64,000 nucleotides of DNA. It comes from Dethiobacter alkaliphilus AHT 1. GTDB lineage: Bacteria > Bacillota > Dethiobacteria > Dethiobacterales > Dethiobacteraceae. Location of the stretch: the NCBI RefSeq assembly GCF_000174415.1, contig NZ_ACJM01000006.1, positions 124,001 to 188,000 of the forward strand, given 5' to 3'. The position numbers and the translations under genes were made by a program. This document shows, piece after piece, positions 40,749 to 52,165 of this stretch (position 1 is its first letter; each line of letters starts with the position of its first letter). The notes below the pieces were generated by a model. The model was not told the origin of the DNA. It did no database searches and worked only from the letters and a program-made list of their open reading frames with translations.

Positions 40749-41602
40749 TTTCTGTTTCCTCCCAGCATGGCCAGGATGGCTTCTTTGGCTGCGGGGACGG
40801 TAAAGATATCGGTGGGCACATCTTTGCCCGCCTGGCGCAGCCTGTGCATCAGGATGGCCATCTGCGGCAGAGCCAGCCCCATATTCTCCAGGGTAAGAGC
40901 ATCGGCAAAAACTTCCGCCGGAGTGCCGGAGGTTTTAATTTCGCCGTCGGCCAGAACCACCAGGCGGCCTGCCCGGCTGGCCACATCCTCCATGCTGTGT
41001 GACACCAGCACAACGGTGAGGCCGTGCTGGGTGTGGAGCTTATCAACCTGGTCAAAGATCTCCCCTTTGCCGCGGGGATCCAATCCTGCTGCCGGTTCAT
41101 CCAGGATAATGACATCCGGTTCCATGGCTAAGACGCCGGCCATGGCCACCCGGCGCATCTGACCGCCGGAGAGGGAAAAGGGTGAACGCCGGGCAATCTC
41201 CCGGGAGTCAAGGCCCACCAGAGTCAGTGCTTTCTCCACCCGCTCTTTTACCTCTTCTTCTGTCAGGCCCAGGTTTTTGGGGCCAAAGGCCACATCGGCA
41301 TAGACCGTCTCTTCAAAGAGCTGATGTTCGGGAAACTGAAACAAAAGCCCTACCCTGCGCCGCAGAGCGGCCAGTTCGCCTTTTTCCGTCACATCCCTGC
41401 CCTCCAGCAGTACGCGGCCCGTGGTGGGGCGCAAAAGCCCGTTTAGGTGCTGGACCAGGGTAGACTTACCGGAGCCGGTCTCACCGATTACAGCCAGATA
41501 TTCGCCCTGCTCCACTTCCAGGTTAGCATTTTTTAGGGCCGCCGTTTCAAACGGGGTGCCGGGCATATAGGTGTAATTGACATTTTCCAGTTTTAAGAGC
41601 AT
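40745..41602 (-). CDS. ecfA2: ECF transporter ATPase EcfA2
   Basis: The 285-residue ABC ATPase has Walker A GETGSGKST, the Q-loop region LLFQFPEHQLFEETV, signature LSGGQMRR and Walker B VIILDEPAAGLD. It pairs with EcfA1 and EcfT. Overlaps both neighbours by a few bases, so the three are translationally coupled. Confidence 0.95.
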   Translation of the reverse strand: MLLKLENVNYTYMPGTPFETAALKNANLEVEQGEYLAVIGETGSGKSTLVQHLNGLLRPTTGRVLLEGRDVTEKGELAALRRRVGLLFQFPEHQLFEETVYADVAFGPKNLGLTEEEVKERVEKALTLVGLDSREIARRSPFSLSGGQMRRVAMAGVLAMEPDVIILDEPAAGLDPRGKGEIFDQVDKLHTQHGLTVVLVSHSMEDVASRAGRLVVLADGEIKTSGTPAEVFADALTLENMGLALPQMAILMHRLRQAGKDVPTDIFTVPAAKEAILAMLGGNRK

Positions 41603-42423
41603 AACCTCTCCACCAGTTCATCCACCGTCATCACATCCGAGGGAATATCAATTCCGGCCTGCTGCAAATCCTGCACCAATTCCGCCACCGGCGGTACATC
41701 CAGGCCAATGGCGCGCAGTTTATCCGTTTGTTGGAAGATTTCGCGCGGTTTGGCATCTAAGACAATGCTGCCTTGCTCCATAATTACCACCCGGTCTGCA
41801 GCCACAGCTTCTTCCATAAAGTGTGTGATATAGATAACGGTAATGCCTTCCTCTTTGTTTAACCGTTGTACAGTTTCCAGTACTTCCCGCCGGCCGCGGG
41901 GGTCCAGCATGGCGGTGGGTTCATCCAGTATCAGGCAGCGGGGACGCATGGCAATAACACCGGCAATGGCCACCCGCTGTTTCTGTCCGCCGGAGAGCAG
42001 ATGCGGTGCATGGCGGGAAAAGGCGGTCATGCCCACCGCCTGTAGCGCTTCATCCACCCGACCGCGAATCTCCGCCGAGGGTATTCCCAGGTTTTCCGGG
42101 CCAAAGGCCACATCTTCTTCCACGGTGGTGGCTACTATCTGATTATCCGGGTTCTGAAAAACCATGCCGGCACGTTGGCGAATCTGCCAGTGATCAGCTG
42201 CGTTGGCGGTGGATTGGCCCATTACCTGCACCTCTCCTTCGGAGGGTAACAGCAGGGCGTTAAAGTGTTTGGCCAGAGTAGATTTTCCTGAGCCGTTGGG
42301 GCCCAGAATCATCACAAACTCACCTTCTTGTATGCTGAGGTCTACGCCGCGAAGAGCCCACGCGTCTCCGTTTTCATCATTTTCATAGCAATACCCCAAA
42401 TTTGTTGTGCGGATAATTTCCAT
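41593..42423 (-). CDS. ecfA1: ECF transporter ATPase EcfA1
   Basis: The 276-residue ABC ATPase has Walker A GPNGSGKST, the Q-loop VFQNPDNQIVATTVEEDVAFG, signature LSGGQKQR and Walker B LILDEPTAMLD. The order after rplQ is typical for Clostridia. Confidence 0.95.
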   Translation of the reverse strand: MEIIRTTNLGYCYENDENGDAWALRGVDLSIQEGEFVMILGPNGSGKSTLAKHFNALLLPSEGEVQVMGQSTANAADHWQIRQRAGMVFQNPDNQIVATTVEEDVAFGPENLGIPSAEIRGRVDEALQAVGMTAFSRHAPHLLSGGQKQRVAIAGVIAMRPRCLILDEPTAMLDPRGRREVLETVQRLNKEEGITVIYITHFMEEAVAADRVVIMEQGSIVLDAKPREIFQQTDKLRAIGLDVPPVAELVQDLQQAGIDIPSDVMTVDELVERLCS

Positions 42424-42471
42424 CGACTCAACTCCCCACTTACCGCAGATGCCGAAAAAGGTTTAAGTACA

Positions 42472-42503
42472 AAGAAAATCGACGATTTAATGTCGATTTT
42501 CTT
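42472..42503 (-). terminator. Terminator after rplQ
   Basis: A perfect 12-bp A/T-rich stem AAGAAAATCGAC / GTCGATTTTCTT with an 8-base loop lies 18 bases after the rplQ stop, separating the alpha operon from the ecf genes. Confidence 0.75.
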
Positions 42504-42521
42504 CTGATCTTTGTTTATTTC

Positions 42522-42860
42522 TTATACCAATTCCAGGATAGCCATCGGCGCTGCATCACCACGGCGGGGTCCAAGCTTCAGGATGCGGGTGTACCCGCCC
42601 TGACGCTCTTCATAACGCGGGGCGATTTCATCAAAGAGCTTCTTTACTGCTGTTTCATCCAGCATGTAGCTCATTGCCTGACGCTTTGCATGCAGGTCGC
42701 CGCGCTTGCCGAGAGTAATCATCTTTTCGGTAATGCTACGGATTTGTTTGGCTTTGGCTTCCGTGGTTTCAATTTTTTCGGCGAGAATCATGGATGTGAC
42801 CAGGTTGCGCAGCATGGCGCGGCGATGGTCGCTGCGACGGCCGAATTTGCGTAAAACCAT
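42522..42860 (-). CDS. rplQ: 50S ribosomal protein L17
   Basis: The 112-residue protein has the N-terminal [18 protein letters not shown] and ends in the [19 protein letters not shown] type tail. Last gene of the alpha operon, 14 bases after rpoA. Confidence 0.98.
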   Translation of the reverse strand: MVLRKFGRRSDHRRAMLRNLVTSMILAEKIETTEAKAKQIRSITEKMITLGKRGDLHAKRQAMSYMLDETAVKKLFDEIAPRYEERQGGYTRILKLGPRRGDAAPMAILELV

Positions 42861-42874
42861 GGCTTCTCCCTCCT

Positions 42875-43819
42875 TTACTCGTTGTCGCGCAGGTTCAGTT
42901 GTAATTCTTCCAGCTTATGCTGAACTTCCTCGAGAGATTTCTTACCAAGGTTGCGAACTTTCATCATTTCGTCCTCACTCTTGTTCACCAATTCCTGCAC
43001 GGTATTGATTCCTGCCCGCTTCAGGCAGTTGTAAGAGCGAACAGACAAATCCAGTTCTTCAATGGTCATTTCCATTACCTTGGTCTTGTCGTCCTCGTCC
43101 TTCTCATCCAGGATTTCCACTTCATCAACCTTTTCTGTAAGGTTAACAAAGAGGCCCAGATGCTTGGAAAGGATTTTGGCTCCCAGGCTGATGGCTTCGT
43201 CGGGACGGATGCTGCCGTCGGTCCAGACATCCATGGTCAGCTTATCATAGTCGGTATGCTGCCCTACGCGGGTGTTTTCCACCTTATAGTTTACTCGCTG
43301 GATAGGCGCAAAGAGTGAATCCACAGCAATGACACCGATGGGCTGGCCCGGTTCCTTGTTACGTTCTGCGGGAACATAACCGCGGCCGTTGACGGCGGTG
43401 AGCTCCATATAGAGCCGTCCGCCTTCTTCCAGCGTGGCGATGTGCATATCCGGATTCAGGACTTCCACATCGGCGGGAAGCTTGATATCGCCTGCGGTTA
43501 CCACGCCCTGGCCTGCAGCCACAACCACCAGGGTCTGCGGCTCGTCACTGTGAATTTTCATCGCCAGTTGCTTCAGGTTTAGGATAATTTCAGTGGTATC
43601 TTCCAGAACGCCGGGGATGGTGGAAAACTCATGGAGCACATTTTCAATTTTCACATTGGTTACAGCGGCTCCGGGCAGTGAAGACAGCAAAATCCGGCGT
43701 AATGCATTGCCGAGAGTTATGCCGTAGCCACGCTCCAGAGGCTCAATTACAAACGTACCATGAGTATTGTCTTCATTGCTGTCGACACGCTCAATTCTGG
43801 GCTTCTCGATTTCAATCAA
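42875..43819 (-). CDS. rpoA: RNA polymerase alpha subunit
   Basis: The 314-residue protein has an N-terminal assembly domain ([22 protein letters not shown]) and the C-terminal domain with [16 protein letters not shown] and [10 protein letters not shown] for UP-element and activator contact. The C-terminal contact surface is what a class II Crp/Fnr activator would use. Confidence 0.98.
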   Translation of the reverse strand: MIEIEKPRIERVDSNEDNTHGTFVIEPLERGYGITLGNALRRILLSSLPGAAVTNVKIENVLHEFSTIPGVLEDTTEIILNLKQLAMKIHSDEPQTLVVVAAGQGVVTAGDIKLPADVEVLNPDMHIATLEEGGRLYMELTAVNGRGYVPAERNKEPGQPIGVIAVDSLFAPIQRVNYKVENTRVGQHTDYDKLTMDVWTDGSIRPDEAISLGAKILSKHLGLFVNLTEKVDEVEILDEKDEDDKTKVMEMTIEELDLSVRSYNCLKRAGINTVQELVNKSEDEMMKVRNLGKKSLEEVQHKLEELQLNLRDNE

Positions 43820-43883
43820 GGTTCTAAACCCTCCTTCTCGATTCCATTACCAAACGCGAGGGTACTTCGTTTTTCCTCAGGGA

Positions 43884-44513
43884 TTAACGGGAATAAAGCT
43901 CGACGATGAGGTGCTCAGCAATGGGGATATCGATTTCTTCGCGGGTCGGCAGGCGTAATACTTTGCCGGCAAGATTTTCCCGATCCACATTTACCCATTC
44001 CATGGTGCCCTGAGTCCGCATTAACTCGGCCAGGTCCTTAAAGCGACCCTTGTCACGGCTTGCTTCCCGGACAGCCACCACATCGTCGGGACGAACCTGG
44101 TAAGACGGAATGTCTACCTTGCGGCCGTTTACGGTAAAGTGACCATGCTTCACAAGCTGGCGGGCCTCCGGACGGGAAAGGGCAAAGCCCATGCGGTAAA
44201 CCACATTGTCCAGGCGGGACTCCAGAATTTGCAGCAGGTTCTCACCGGTGATGCCTTTGCGGCGATCTGCCTCTTTGAAATATTTGTGGAACTGACTTTC
44301 CAGCACACCGTAGGTACGGCGGGCCTTCTGTTTTTCACGGAGCTGTAGGCCGTATTCAGATACTTTGCCGCGACGACGCTGGCCGTGCTGGCCAGGGGCA
44401 TACGCTCTGCGATCCACAGCACATTTTTCGGTATAGCAGCGCTCGCCTTTTAAATAAAGCTTTAAGCCTTCACGGCGGCACTGCCTACAGACTGATCCTG
44501 TGTAACGTGCCAA
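43884..44513 (-). CDS. rpsD: 30S ribosomal protein S4 (zinc form)
   Basis: The start is TTG 44511-44513 with AAGGAGGTG upstream, giving 209 residues that begin [15 protein letters not shown]. Four cysteines near the N-terminus (CRQC, ERC, EKC) mark the zinc-binding C+ form. The S4 domain is in the middle ([19 protein letters not shown]). Confidence 0.97.
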   Translation of the reverse strand: MARYTGSVCRQCRREGLKLYLKGERCYTEKCAVDRRAYAPGQHGQRRRGKVSEYGLQLREKQKARRTYGVLESQFHKYFKEADRRKGITGENLLQILESRLDNVVYRMGFALSRPEARQLVKHGHFTVNGRKVDIPSYQVRPDDVVAVREASRDKGRFKDLAELMRTQGTMEWVNVDRENLAGKVLRLPTREEIDIPIAEHLIVELYSR

Positions 44514-44532
44514 AAAACTGCACCTCCTTAGG

Positions 44533-44928
44533 TTAAACTCTGCGCCGTTTTGGTGGACGGCAGCCATTATGCGGGATAGGTGTAACATCTTTAATCAGGT
44601 TAACTTCCAGACCGGCGGCCTGCAGGGAACGAATCGCTGCTTCACGGCCGGAACCGGGACCTTTAACGAAAACTTCTACTTCTTTCAAACCATGTTCCAT
44701 AGCGGCTTTGGCGGCATTATCCGCTGCCATCTGAGCCGCAAACGGTGTGGACTTCCTGGAGCCTTTGAAACCGACGGCGCCGGCACTGGCCCAGGAAATG
44801 GTGTTGCCCTGCAAATCAGAAATGGTGATGTGAGTATTATTGAATGTGGAGAAGATATGGGCCACACCATGTTGAATATTCTTACGCTCACGCCTTCTGG
44901 GGCGTGCTGCTTTTTTGCGTGCTACCAA
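44533..44928 (-). CDS. rpsK: 30S ribosomal protein S11
   Basis: The 131-residue protein has [18 protein letters not shown] and the C-terminal [15 protein letters not shown]. Part of the alpha operon between rpsM and rpsD. Confidence 0.98.
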   Translation of the reverse strand: MVARKKAARPRRRERKNIQHGVAHIFSTFNNTHITISDLQGNTISWASAGAVGFKGSRKSTPFAAQMAADNAAKAAMEHGLKEVEVFVKGPGSGREAAIRSLQAAGLEVNLIKDVTPIPHNGCRPPKRRRV

Positions 44929-44950
44929 GGAATTTCCCCCCTAACTTAGC

Positions 44951-45322
44951 TTACTTTTTGCGCCTTACACCAACGGTGCGCTTCGGGCCTTTACGGGTGC
45001 GGGCATTATTCTTGGTAGTCTGCCCACGCACCGGCAATCCTCTGCGGTGGCGAATGCCGCGGTAGCTGCCAATCTCCATCAAACGCTTGATGTTCATGGC
45101 CACTTCACGGCGCAGGTCGCCTTCCACCTTGTAATTCTTGTCAATATATTCGCGCAGCCTGTTAACTTCATCCTCCGTTAAGTCACGGACACGGGTGTCC
45201 ATATTCACGGCGGACTGTGACAGGATGTCTTGTGACGTCTTGCGGCCGATCCCATAAATATAGGTAAGCGCAATTTCCACGCGCTTTTCGCGCGGCAGAT
45301 CGACTCCGGCAATCCTTGCCAT
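44951..45322 (-). CDS. rpsM: 30S ribosomal protein S13
   Basis: The 123-residue protein starts at ATG 45320-45322 (GCGAGGTG upstream) with [13 protein letters not shown], includes the helix-hairpin-helix [15 protein letters not shown], and has the C-terminal [19 protein letters not shown]. Confidence 0.98.
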   Translation of the reverse strand: MARIAGVDLPREKRVEIALTYIYGIGRKTSQDILSQSAVNMDTRVRDLTEDEVNRLREYIDKNYKVEGDLRREVAMNIKRLMEIGSYRGIRHRRGLPVRGQTTKNNARTRKGPKRTVGVRRKK

Positions 45323-45389
45323 AGGATGTGCACCTCGCTTTCTTTTCACAAACAGATATTATTTCCAAAATTTAGCCTTTTATGCAAAG

Positions 45390-45721
<332 letters not shown>

Positions 45722-45747
<26 letters not shown>

Positions 45748-46051
45748 CAGGTTCATTTCCCTCCCTTTCTCCCCGAAAATGGCTGTTTCCAGTCATTTCA
45801 CGAATCGCCCCGGCAATCTCCTCATCGCGCGCCTTGCGCCGCTGTATTTTCTTAGCCAATACATCCGGGCTTTGTTGGCGTGCCTGCAGATGACGGAGAT
45901 TTTTCTTCTTCGGGCTTTTCAGGGGTCGATTTAAACCATTGGCAACCAGGACATGATTGGGTTCCAGGATGCCGACTACCAGGTAATGTTCCCCGGCATC
46001 ACGGCCTGCAAGCGAATGGACCAGTGTTCCCAGTTTAAGGGGTTGAGCCAT
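45722..46051 (-). CDS. KOW-domain RNA-binding protein (L14e-like)
   Basis: The 109-residue protein starts with a KOW-type segment ([23 protein letters not shown]) and continues with a basic tail ([14 protein letters not shown]). This uncharacterised family is found between map and infA in many Firmicutes. Possible ribosome-associated RNA binder. Confidence 0.85.
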
Positions 46052-46097
46052 TCTTCCAACCTCCCCAATTACTTGTCAGGATTCTCCCGGTAAACAT

Positions 46098-46850
46098 TTA
46101 AGAGTCTCCCAGAGCGGTAAGGATTTCCGGAACTTTACCGATGGCCACCGTATGCTCAAAATGGGCGGACCATTTACGGTCCAGGGTGACAACCGTCCAG
46201 TTATCCTGCAGTGTTTCCACCTGCCAGGTTCCGGTATTTACCATGGGCTCGATGGCCAAGGCCATACCGGCCTGCAGCCGCGGGCCACGACCCGGCTTAC
46301 CGAAATTGGGGACCTGGGGCTCTTCATGCATCTGGTTACCGATGCCGTGTCCCACGTAATTGCGAACAACGGCAAAGCCGTTTTCCTCCACATACGTTTG
46401 CACAGCGTGGGAAATGTCCGTGAGGTGGTTCCCTTCCACGGCCTGAGCTATGCCCAGACGAAGCGACTCCTTGGTGACCCGAATCAGGTCAAGTGCTTCC
46501 GGGGCCACATCTCCCACTGGAAATGTGGCGGCAGCGTCACCGTAATAGCCCTGATAAACAGTGCCCACATCGATGCTGATGATGTCACCGTCTTTTAGCC
46601 TGCGCAGGCTGGGGATTCCGTGCACCACTTCCTCGTTGACCGAGGCACAAATGGAGGCGGGGAATCCGTGGTAGCCTTTGAAAGCAGGGGTGCAGTTGGC
46701 TCTACGAATATGGCGCTCGGCGATTCTGTCCAGCTCAAGAGTGGTAATCCCGGGGCGAACAGCCTTTTCCATCTCCCGCAGTACTTCTGCCACCACGCGG
46801 CCTGCGCGGCGCATTAGCTCCAGCTCCCGTTCTGACTTAATGGTGATCAT
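46098..46850 (-). CDS. map: Methionine aminopeptidase, type I
   Basis: The 250-residue enzyme removes N-terminal methionine. Metal ligands are visible: two aspartates in IDVGTVYQGYYGDAA, His in NYVGHGIGNQMHE, Glu in ALAIEPMV and Glu near SAHFEHTVAI. It directly follows secY, without adk between them. Confidence 0.97.
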   Translation of the reverse strand: MITIKSERELELMRRAGRVVAEVLREMEKAVRPGITTLELDRIAERHIRRANCTPAFKGYHGFPASICASVNEEVVHGIPSLRRLKDGDIISIDVGTVYQGYYGDAAATFPVGDVAPEALDLIRVTKESLRLGIAQAVEGNHLTDISHAVQTYVEENGFAVVRNYVGHGIGNQMHEEPQVPNFGKPGRGPRLQAGMALAIEPMVNTGTWQVETLQDNWTVVTLDRKWSAHFEHTVAIGKVPEILTALGDS

Positions 46851-46861
46851 GCCGACCTCCG

Positions 46862-48118
46862 TTATTTCATAAAGCCTTGATAATTTCTCATCATCATCTG
46901 ACTTTCGATTTGTTTCATTGTCTCCAGGACCACACCCACCACGATGATCATGCCTACACCGCCAAAGATAACGTTGATGTTAAAGACGATTTGCAGGATG
47001 ACGGGGACGGTGGCAATAAACGCCAAAGCGATGGCACCGGCCAGAGTCAGGCGGGTGGAAACACGGGCCAAAAATTCGGCCGTGGGGCGACCGGGACGTA
47101 ACCCCGGTATAAAGCCGCCGTTTTTCTTCATGTCGTTGGAAATCTTCATGGGGTCAAACTGAATCGCCGTGTAAAAGTAGGCGAAGAAAAGAATCAACAG
47201 AACGTACAAAATGGTATGCAACCACGCACCCGGTGCAAACGCTGCGGCAACGCCCCTAAAGAACGGGGTATCGATAAACTGGGCCACCGTAGCGGGAAAC
47301 ATCAGCAGAGCTGAGGCAAAAATCACGGGAATAACACCGGACTGGTTGACTTTCATGGGGATATGGGTGGACTGGCCACCGTACATTTTACGGCCCACAA
47401 CCCGCTTGGCATACTGCACCGGGATGCGGCGCTGGCCTTCTTCCAGGGCGATGATGCCCACAATCAGAGCCAGAATAATCAGGATGGTGGCAATCACCGT
47501 AAAGATGTTTATCTCCCCGATTTGCAGGAATGTAACTAACTCAGTAAGGCCGGGGCCAAACTGAGAAACGATACCGGCAAAAATGATAATGGAGATACCA
47601 TTGCCGATTCCCCGTTCATTAATCAGCTCACCCAGCCACATCAGAAATGCGGTTCCTGCAGTTAAGGTGATAATAATGGTGAGGTAGGTAAACCAGTTGG
47701 GATCCACCACCGCACCGCGGAAAATTCCTACAGTCATACCGGTTGCCTGGATAAATGCCAGACCGATGGTGCCGAAGCGGACATACTGTTGCATAACCTT
47801 CTGGCCTTCCGGACCTTCCTTGGCCAGCTGCTCCAGCTTAGGGATAACCACGGTCAAAAGCTGCATTATGATTGAGGCGTTAATGTAGGGCATGATGCCC
47901 ATGGCAAATACCGTAAACTGCTCCAAAGCACCCCCGGCAAACACATTGAACAGACCGAACAGGTTATCCCCCTGGAACATATCTGCAATCAATGTGGGAT
48001 CCACACCGGGAACCGGGATGTGCGCGCCGAGTCGGTAAACCACCAGCATTAACAGAACGAAGATAATTCGCTGCCGCAGCTCTTTGATTTTCCAGGCACT
48101 GCGCATTGTCTCAAGCAT
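46862..48118 (-). CDS. secY: Protein translocase subunit SecY
   Basis: The 418-residue membrane protein has ten helices and family pieces such as RLGAHIPVPGVD, the second-helix plug region, GGQSTHIPMKVNQSGVIPVIFA and the C-terminal MRNYQGFMK. It is the channel for all the secreted cytochromes encoded at the left of the window. It starts directly after rplO. Confidence 0.98.
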   Translation of the reverse strand: MLETMRSAWKIKELRQRIIFVLLMLVVYRLGAHIPVPGVDPTLIADMFQGDNLFGLFNVFAGGALEQFTVFAMGIMPYINASIIMQLLTVVIPKLEQLAKEGPEGQKVMQQYVRFGTIGLAFIQATGMTVGIFRGAVVDPNWFTYLTIIITLTAGTAFLMWLGELINERGIGNGISIIIFAGIVSQFGPGLTELVTFLQIGEINIFTVIATILIILALIVGIIALEEGQRRIPVQYAKRVVGRKMYGGQSTHIPMKVNQSGVIPVIFASALLMFPATVAQFIDTPFFRGVAAAFAPGAWLHTILYVLLILFFAYFYTAIQFDPMKISNDMKKNGGFIPGLRPGRPTAEFLARVSTRLTLAGAIALAFIATVPVILQIVFNINVIFGGVGMIIVVGVVLETMKQIESQMMMRNYQGFMK

Positions 48119-48559
48119 TTAGATCACCTCAACTTTGCCGCCGGCTGCCTGAATCTTGTCCGCAGCAGTTTTGGAAAAACCTTGGGCTTTCACAGTAAGA
48201 GAACGTTCCAGTTCACCGTTACCTAAAATCCGTACCCCGTCTTTCAGGGATTTAATCAGGCCTTCCTGTTTCAAGAGTTCAGGAGTAACTTCTGCTCCGT
48301 CGGCAAAGATGTTGAGACGGGAAACATTGATTTCGTTATAGTTTTTCTTGAAGATACTGGTAAAGCCCCGCTTGGGCAAAGCACGCTGCAGTGGCATCTG
48401 GCCGCCTTCGAAGCCGGGACGTACACCGCCGCCGGAACGAGAGTTCTGGCCGTCCTGGCCACGGGCGGAAGTTTTACCCAGCCCGCTACCGATGCCGCGG
48501 CCCAGCCGTTTCTTGGCTTTCCGCGCCCCTTTTGGGCTCTTGAGTTCATGCAATCGCAT
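48119..48559 (-). CDS. rplO: 50S ribosomal protein L15
   Basis: The 146-residue protein begins [20 protein letters not shown] with [17 protein letters not shown] and a [18 protein letters not shown] core. No gap to secY. Confidence 0.98.
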   Translation of the reverse strand: MRLHELKSPKGARKAKKRLGRGIGSGLGKTSARGQDGQNSRSGGGVRPGFEGGQMPLQRALPKRGFTSIFKKNYNEINVSRLNIFADGAEVTPELLKQEGLIKSLKDGVRILGNGELERSLTVKAQGFSKTAADKIQAAGGKVEVI

Positions 48560-48573
48560 ATCACTACACCTCC

Positions 48574-48756
48574 TTAGGCTTCTTCTACTTTGACGAGGTG
48601 GGAAACCTTGTTAATCATACCCCTAATTTGAGGTGTATCGCCATGTTCAACGACCTGGTTCAGCTTTTTCAAGCCTAAAGCCTTTACCGTTGCTTTCTGG
48701 TCTTCAGGGCGCCCAATGGGGCTGTTGATCAACGTAATTCGTACCTGTTTAGCCAT
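48574..48756 (-). CDS. rpmD: 50S ribosomal protein L30
   Basis: The 60-residue protein has [20 protein letters not shown] and [18 protein letters not shown], the L30 pattern. Between rpsE and rplO. Confidence 0.97.
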   Translation of the reverse strand: MAKQVRITLINSPIGRPEDQKATVKALGLKKLNQVVEHGDTPQIRGMINKVSHLVKVEEA

Positions 48757-48767
48757 ATTTGTTCCTC

Positions 48768-49268
48768 CTACCCTAGTAACTCTTCCACCGTTTTGCCCCG
48801 CAGCTTTGCTACCTCTTCAGCTCTTTTCAGGCTGGTGAGGCCTTCCATGGTAGCGTTGACCACGTTAATGGCATTGGCAGAACCGAGTGATTTGGTGAGG
48901 ATGTCGCGCACACCGGCTAATTCCAATACTGCGCGAACCGGTCCGCCTGCGATAACACCGGTACCTTCGGAAGCCGGTTTTAACAGTACGCGGCCTGCTC
49001 CGTAGACACCTGTCACCGTATGGGGAATGGTGGTACCCACAAGTGGGACTTCGATCATATTCTTTTTCGCATCTTCGATGGCTTTACGAATCGCTTCGGG
49101 AACTTCACCTGCTTTACCCATGCCTGTTCCGACATGGCCGTTACCGTCACCTACGGCAACCAGGGCAGAGAAGCTAAAGCGACGGCCGCCTTTAACAACT
49201 TTGGCAACCCGGTTTATCTTCACGACTTTCTCAGTCAATTCCACCTTGTTGGGATCAAATTTATCCAC
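48768..49268 (-). CDS. rpsE: 30S ribosomal protein S5
   Basis: The 166-residue protein has [20 protein letters not shown] and [18 protein letters not shown]. The start is GTG 49266-49268 with GGAGGG upstream. Confidence 0.98.
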   Translation of the reverse strand: MDKFDPNKVELTEKVVKINRVAKVVKGGRRFSFSALVAVGDGNGHVGTGMGKAGEVPEAIRKAIEDAKKNMIEVPLVGTTIPHTVTGVYGAGRVLLKPASEGTGVIAGGPVRAVLELAGVRDILTKSLGSANAINVVNATMEGLTSLKRAEEVAKLRGKTVEELLG

Positions 49269-49290
49269 GCGTTATTTTCCCTCCTTTACG

Positions 49291-49659
49291 CTAAAACTCC
49301 AGCCCTGCTTCGCGGGCTCCTTCGGCCAGCTCTTTAACACGTCCGTGATAAAGATAGCCGCCTCTGTCAAACACAACTTCTTTGATGCCTTTTTCCTGTG
49401 CCTTCTTGGCTACCAGAGCGCCTACCTGACGGGCGGCTTCTTTGGTGGCACCGGTGCTTTTTCCTTCCCGGACGGACGGATCAAGGCTGGAGGCGGAAAG
49501 AAGCGTGATGCCGCCTTCATCGTCAATCAGTTGTGCGTAAATGTGTTTCTGAGAACGAAACACGTTGAGACGCGGAATAGCAGGGGTTCCGAAAATTTTC
49601 TTACGGACTCGGAAATGTCTGCGCTTCCGGGCAACGTTTTTATCCTGACGGGTAATCAT
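49291..49659 (-). CDS. rplR: 50S ribosomal protein L18
   Basis: The 122-residue protein has [20 protein letters not shown] and the C-terminal [20 protein letters not shown]. It binds 5S rRNA. Confidence 0.98.
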   Translation of the reverse strand: MITRQDKNVARKRRHFRVRKKIFGTPAIPRLNVFRSQKHIYAQLIDDEGGITLLSASSLDPSVREGKSTGATKEAARQVGALVAKKAQEKGIKEVVFDRGGYLYHGRVKELAEGAREAGLEF

Positions 49660-49685
49660 ACCTTATCCCTCCCTTTCCTGCAAAA

Positions 49686-50222
49686 TTACTTACCAGTTTT
49701 ACCCACTTTGCGGCGAATGCGCTCGTTTTCGTACTTGATCCCTTTACCCTTATAAGGTTCGGGCTCACGGTAAGCACGAATGTTGGCGGCAAGGCTGCCG
49801 ACGGCTTCCTTGTCAATCCCCTTCACAATAATCTTTGTGGGAGCGGGGACTTCAATCTGGACGCCAGCGGGCGGTGTAACGTTAACAGGGTGGGAGTACC
49901 CTACAGAGAGTACCAAAGTGTCGCCTTGCTTGTTGGCACGGTATCCAACGCCCACCAATTCCAGTGTTTTGGAGAAACCTTGGGTAACTCCCTCCACCAT
50001 GTTGGCCACCAGAGTCCGTGTCAGACCATGCATGGAGCGCTCTACTTTGCTGTCTGAGTTGCGGCTAACAATAATCTGGTTATCTTCCACATCAATGTTG
50101 ACTATGCCGGGCACTTCTCGCTGCAGTTGTCCCAGCGGCCCTTTAACAGTCACCACGTTATCTTTTTTACTGAATTCAACGCCCTCAGGCAGTTGAATCG
50201 GTTTACGACCGGTGCGGCTCAT
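49686..50222 (-). CDS. rplF: 50S ribosomal protein L6
   Basis: The 178-residue protein begins [15 protein letters not shown] and ends with [19 protein letters not shown]. Two similar domains are recognisable. Confidence 0.98.
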   Translation of the reverse strand: MSRTGRKPIQLPEGVEFSKKDNVVTVKGPLGQLQREVPGIVNIDVEDNQIIVSRNSDSKVERSMHGLTRTLVANMVEGVTQGFSKTLELVGVGYRANKQGDTLVLSVGYSHPVNVTPPAGVQIEVPAPTKIIVKGIDKEAVGSLAANIRAYREPEPYKGKGIKYENERIRRKVGKTGK

Positions 50223-50235
50223 GTCTTTCCCTCCC

Positions 50236-50634
50236 TTACCAGATGTAGCAGAGAACTTCGCCGCCGACGCCGTTTTTACGTGCGGTCTTGTCGGTCATAA
50301 TCCCCTGTGAGGTGGAAATGACGGCGACGCCGAGACCACCCAGTACTTTGGGCAGTTCGTCTTTCTGTGCGTAGACACGCAGCCCCGGCTTGCTGATTCT
50401 CTTTAAACCGGAAATGACCTTTTCGCGGTTAGATCCGTATTTGAGGTAAACCTTAATGGTTCCCTGCTTATCATCTTTTTTGAATTCATAATCTTTAATA
50501 AAACCTTCTTGCTTAAGAATTTCGGCAATGGCAACCTTGATTTTGGAACCGGGAATGGTTACCGTATCATGCTGCACCATATTTGCATTGCGAATTCTAG
50601 TTAGCATATCGGCAATTGGGTCCGTCATGGTCAT
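50236..50634 (-). CDS. rpsH: 30S ribosomal protein S8
   Basis: The 132-residue protein has [14 protein letters not shown] and the C-terminal [19 protein letters not shown] lies 9 bases upstream of the first ATG; a second ATG follows two codons later. Confidence 0.98.
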   Translation of the reverse strand: MTMTDPIADMLTRIRNANMVQHDTVTIPGSKIKVAIAEILKQEGFIKDYEFKKDDKQGTIKVYLKYGSNREKVISGLKRISKPGLRVYAQKDELPKVLGGLGVAVISTSQGIMTDKTARKNGVGGEVLCYIW

Positions 50635-50667
50635 TGCAATCGAACCTCCTTTCTCTCCAATCCCCGT

Positions 50668-50853
50668 TTACCAGCTGGCTTTTTTCACGCCGGGGATTTT
50701 CCCTTCATGGGCAAGCTTACGGAAACAAAGGCGACACATACCGAATTTGCGCAGGTACGCGCGGGGACGGCCGCACAATTTGCAACGGTTATAGCCTTGC
50801 ACTTCAAATTTGGGGGTCCTGTTTGCCTTGGCAATCATAGATTTCTTGGCCAC
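50668..50853 (-). CDS. rpsN: 30S ribosomal protein S14, type Z
   Basis: The 61-residue protein is the short zinc form with CKLC and CRLC pairs ([20 protein letters not shown]). Typical of Firmicutes. Confidence 0.98.
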   Translation of the reverse strand: MAKKSMIAKANRTPKFEVQGYNRCKLCGRPRAYLRKFGMCRLCFRKLAHEGKIPGVKKASW

Positions 50854-50877
50854 TTTTTCCCCTCCTTTATTGTTTAG

Positions 50878-51420
50878 TTATGCAGTTCTAAACGGCATGC
50901 CTAACTCCCGCAATAATTCCCGTGCTTCTTCATCGGTATTTGCGGTGGTCACGATAATGATGTCCATGCCGCGTACTTTTTCCACCTGATCATAGTTAAT
51001 TTCCGGGAAGATTAGCTGCTCACGGAGTCCCAGGGAGTAATTCCCGCGACCGTCGAAAGACTTGGGGGAAACACCACGGAAGTCACGTACACGGGGCAGT
51101 GCCACGTTTAACAGTTTATCCAGGAATTCATACATTCTTTGGCCGCGAAGGGTCACCTTGCAACCAATGGACATGCCTTCACGGATTTTAAAGCTGGCCA
51201 CCGATTTTCTCGCCTTGGTAATAACGGGGCGCTGGCCTGCGATGAGTGTCATGTCATTTACGGCTGCGTCCAAAGCCTTGGGATTATCCTTGGCTTCACC
51301 CACACCCATATTGATAACAACCTTATCCAGGCGGGCGGCCTCCAGAACGTTCTTGTATTGAAAACGATCCATTAAAGCTGGCCGTACTTCGTTTAGATAT
51401 TTATCTTTTAAGCGAGCCAT
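50878..51420 (-). CDS. rplE: 50S ribosomal protein L5
   Basis: The 180-residue protein starts at ATG 51418-51420 (AAAGGAGG upstream) with [16 protein letters not shown] and includes [20 protein letters not shown]. Upstream in-frame codons belong to the rplX region and are not translated from this start. Confidence 0.98.
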   Translation of the reverse strand: MARLKDKYLNEVRPALMDRFQYKNVLEAARLDKVVINMGVGEAKDNPKALDAAVNDMTLIAGQRPVITKARKSVASFKIREGMSIGCKVTLRGQRMYEFLDKLLNVALPRVRDFRGVSPKSFDGRGNYSLGLREQLIFPEINYDQVEKVRGMDIIIVTTANTDEEARELLRELGMPFRTA

Positions 51421-51442
51421 AACACTGTTACCTCCTTTCCGG

Positions 51443-51763
51443 CTACTTGTCGAGGGATTCGCCGCACTTCCTGCAAGCCCGGTTGCGGGAGCCGTCTGCT
51501 GCGACGTTCTTCTTAATCCGCGAGGCTTTTTTGCAGCTGGGGCAAACCACCATGACTTTATCGCTGTAAATTGGCGCTTCCTGTTCATGGATGCCGGCCT
51601 GCACACGCTGCTGTGCACGAGTGTGCTTCTTGACAATATTTACGCCTTCGACAATCACTTTGCCCTCTGCAGGCAGAGCGCTAATGACTTTACCTTCTTT
51701 GCCCTTGTCCTTGCCGGACAGGACCAGAACCTTATCTCCTTTTTTAACATGGAGCTTAGCCAC
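51443..51763 (-). CDS. rplX: 50S ribosomal protein L24
   Basis: The 106-residue protein has a KOW motif ([20 protein letters not shown]) and a C-terminal segment with CPSC and CRKC pairs that could bind zinc. Confidence 0.98.
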   Translation of the reverse strand: MAKLHVKKGDKVLVLSGKDKGKEGKVISALPAEGKVIVEGVNIVKKHTRAQQRVQAGIHEQEAPIYSDKVMVVCPSCKKASRIKKNVAADGSRNRACRKCGESLDK

Positions 51764-51787
51764 TTCGATGATGCACCTCCTTGGCGC

Positions 51788-52156
51788 TTAGATCACTTCC
51801 GGTGCCAGTGATACAATTTTCATATAATCCTTGTCACGCAGTTCCCTGGCCACCGGTCCGAAAATCCGGGTACCGCGCGGGTTCTTCTGCTCATTAATCA
51901 AAACGGCAGCGTTTTCATCGAATTTGATATAAGAGCCGTCGCCTCGCCGCAATCCTTTACGGGTACGGACGATGACAGCTTTAATCACTTCACCTTTTTT
52001 GACAACTCCGCCGGGCGTTGCTTCTTTAACAGAAGCCACAATTACGTCACCGATGTTGCCGGACTTCCGGGTTGAACCGCCGAGAACTTTAATGCACATA
52101 ATCTTCTTGGCGCCGGAGTTGTCGGCTACAGCCAGGTAAGTTTGGGGCTGAATCAT
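51788..52156 (-). CDS. rplN: 50S ribosomal protein L14
   Basis: The 122-residue protein begins [20 protein letters not shown]; the ATG at 52154-52156 has GGAGGT 6 bases upstream. Contains [20 protein letters not shown]. Confidence 0.98.
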   Translation of the reverse strand: MIQPQTYLAVADNSGAKKIMCIKVLGGSTRKSGNIGDVIVASVKEATPGGVVKKGEVIKAVIVRTRKGLRRGDGSYIKFDENAAVLINEQKNPRGTRIFGPVARELRDKDYMKIVSLAPEVI

Positions 52157-52165
52157 CGTCAAACC

